Shown: positions 7,097 through 7,965 of the stretch, one piece after another
Layout of the letters: every line of letters starts with the position of its first letter
Position numbering within the stretch: position 1 is the stretch's first letter
Assembly (NCBI GenBank): GCA_030607895.1
Contig: JAUWJC010000171.1
Location: 1 to 7,965 of the forward strand
DNA: 7,965 nucleotides
Direction: 5' to 3'
Source: Pirellulales bacterium
GTDB taxonomy: Bacteria > Planctomycetota > Planctomycetia > Pirellulales > Thermoguttaceae
Program-made: the position numbers and the translations under genes
Notes under the pieces: model-generated
Told to the model about the DNA's origin: nothing
Seen by the model: only the letters and a program-made list of their open reading frames with translations
The model's database searches: none

Positions 7097-7099
7097 TCC
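7034..7099 (+). repeat. Direct repeat, right copy (3' end of URO-D-like relic)
   Basis: Matches 3080-3145 at 63 of 66 bases: the differences are one Ile/Val change and two silent changes (AAG/AAA and GAG/GAA). Sequence just 5' of it is much more diverged from the left copy. Past the repeat, 14 bases interrupt the match before CATTACGACAG (7114-7124). Confidence 0.85.
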
Positions 7100-7145
7100 A
7101 CGCTGCTCAGGGGCATTACGACAGTGAAAAATAACCCATACGAAA

Positions 7146-7152
7146 AAGGAGA
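7146..7152 (+). promoter_or_regulatory. Ribosome binding site of the GH2 gene
   Basis: AAGGAGA is five bases before the ATG at 7158, a strong Shine-Dalgarno. It supports this start together with the signal peptide that follows. Confidence 0.7.
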
Positions 7153-7157
7153 TTGAA

Positions 7158-7965
7158 ATGACTCGGAAAATTACGTTGAGCTTTTTGACGGTGGCTTTGT
7201 TGCTAGGAGCCGAAAACCTTATCGCCCGTGAAGAAAGCGGTAAGCCTCAAGCAAAACTGTCTTTGAGGGAAGGGTGGTCGATCAAATCCTCGACTCAGGT
7301 GAAGGAGGATGGGAACGTTATTTCGACCGGCCAATTCGTGCCCGAGAATTGGCATCCCACGTCAGTCCCCTCCACGGTATTGAACGCCCTAGTCAGGAAT
7401 GGAGTGTATCCTGACCCGCGCGTCGGGTTGAATAATTTCCAAATACCGGACGCCTCCGACGAGTTCAACAAGAAGCACGATCTGGCCAAGTACAGTCATT
7501 TGTCGGGAAAAATCAATCCGTGGAAGGACCCATACTGGTATCGGACCGAGTTTCGCCTCCCGGAGATTGCCAAGGGGAAACGGGTTTGGGTGAACTTCAT
7601 GGGCATAAATTACAGGGCCGACGTATGTCTGAACGGGAACAAGATAGCCGACCGTGAGGAGATAGTCGGCATGTTTCAAAGGTTCAGGCTCGACATAACC
7701 GACTATGCCAAAACAGGGAAAAATTGCCTCGCTGTTAAGATATATCAGGTTGACCATCCGGGCATTCCTGATGCTGCTTTGGAAGTGTTAGGCAAATATC
7801 GAACTTCTCATAAAGAAATCATGAAGGATGTTACGATGGTCATGACTATAGGCCACGATTGTAATCCCGTTATCCGTGACAGGAACATAGGGATCTGGCA
7901 GGAAGCATACATCGATTTTACTGGCCCCGTGGACATCCGGGATCCTTTCGTCGTCACGGATCTGC
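7158..7965 (+). CDS. Secreted GH2 glycosidase, exo-beta-glucosaminidase/endo-beta-mannosidase type (3' end missing)
   Basis: The frame is open from the ATG at 7158 to the window edge, 269 residues. Residues 1-23 are a Sec signal peptide (MTRK, hydrophobic LSFLTVALLLGA, probable cut after LIA). The remainder is the N-terminal sugar-binding jelly-roll domain of GH2 and the start of the next domain: VPSTVLNALVRNGVYPDP at 70-87, GLNN at 90-93, PYWYRTEF at 125-132, GINYRADVCLNGNKIAD at 149-165, MFQRFRLDIT at 172-181, and later RNIGIWQEAYIDFTGPV. These patterns are those of the GH2 branch with exo-beta-D-glucosaminidases (CsxA-like) and mannosylglycoprotein endo-beta-mannosidases. The catalytic barrel and both catalytic glutamates lie outside the window, so specificity cannot be read. 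It follows the URO-D-like relic by 61 bases. GC of 7141-7965 is about 50% by my count, lower than the sampled parts of the GH38 gene. Confidence 0.85.
   Translation, partial: MTRKITLSFLTVALLLGAENLIAREESGKPQAKLSLREGWSIKSSTQVKEDGNVISTGQFVPENWHPTSVPSTVLNALVRNGVYPDPRVGLNNFQIPDASDEFNKKHDLAKYSHLSGKINPWKDPYWYRTEFRLPEIAKGKRVWVNFMGINYRADVCLNGNKIADREEIVGMFQRFRLDITDYAKTGKNCLAVKIYQVDHPGIPDAALEVLGKYRTSHKEIMKDVTMVMTIGHDCNPVIRDRNIGIWQEAYIDFTGPVDIRDPFVVTDL

Noticed and set aside
3080..7099. The 66-base direct repeats read as attL/attR of an integrated element.
   Set aside because: No integrase or recombinase gene lies between them, and homology continues upstream at about 72%, which fits paralogous genes and not an attachment site.
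1..7965. CRISPR arrays, tRNA or rRNA genes, insertion sequences.
   Set aside because: I saw no regular spaced repeats, cloverleaf candidates, rRNA-like stretches or transposase-like proteins on either strand.

Overview
The window is a stretch of bacterial DNA read entirely on the + strand. It holds five genes and one broken gene, and no gene-free stretch longer than about 100 bases. The content suggests a planctomycete or another PVC-group bacterium: two secreted glycoside hydrolases of uncommon type, uroporphyrinogen-decarboxylase-like (URO-D-like) paralogues, a DegT-type aminotransferase, fairly GC-rich coding sequence, and small hairpin and G-rich repeats between genes. This is inference from gene content; no rRNA, tRNA or marker gene is present to prove it.

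Layout. Positions 1-521 hold the end of an XRE-type regulator with a C-terminal cupin domain; its start lies outside the window. An 86-base gap with a G-rich heptad repeat (525-561) follows. Next is a PLP-dependent DegT/DnrJ/EryC1/StrS aminotransferase (608-1819). An 84-base gap is almost filled by a paired-hairpin, REP-like inverted repeat (1820-1886). A URO-D-like protein of the MtaA/CmuA type follows (1904-3142), then a large secreted GH38 alpha-mannosidase-like enzyme (3200-6736). After that comes a relic carrying only the last 84 codons of a second URO-D-like gene behind an intact Shine-Dalgarno and ATG (6835-7096). The window ends inside a secreted GH2 glycosidase of the exo-beta-glucosaminidase/endo-beta-mannosidase type (7158 onward).

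How the parts may work together. The genes are co-directional with 57-98 base gaps, so they could be co-transcribed, possibly under the XRE-cupin regulator. The two exported hydrolases suggest attack on a mannose- or hexosamine-containing glycan such as N-glycan. The aminotransferase and the URO-D-like protein are cytoplasmic and may act on amino or methylated derivatives, but the sequence does not fix their substrates.

The most unusual structure is the pair of direct repeats formed by the 3' ends of the intact and relic URO-D-like genes, 3954 bases apart and flanking the GH38 gene. Their identity is mosaic: about 72% over 192 bases, then about 95% over the last 66 bases. This points to duplication, deletion and probably gene conversion or recombination at this spot. 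I did not find a clear, wholly new multi-gene system.
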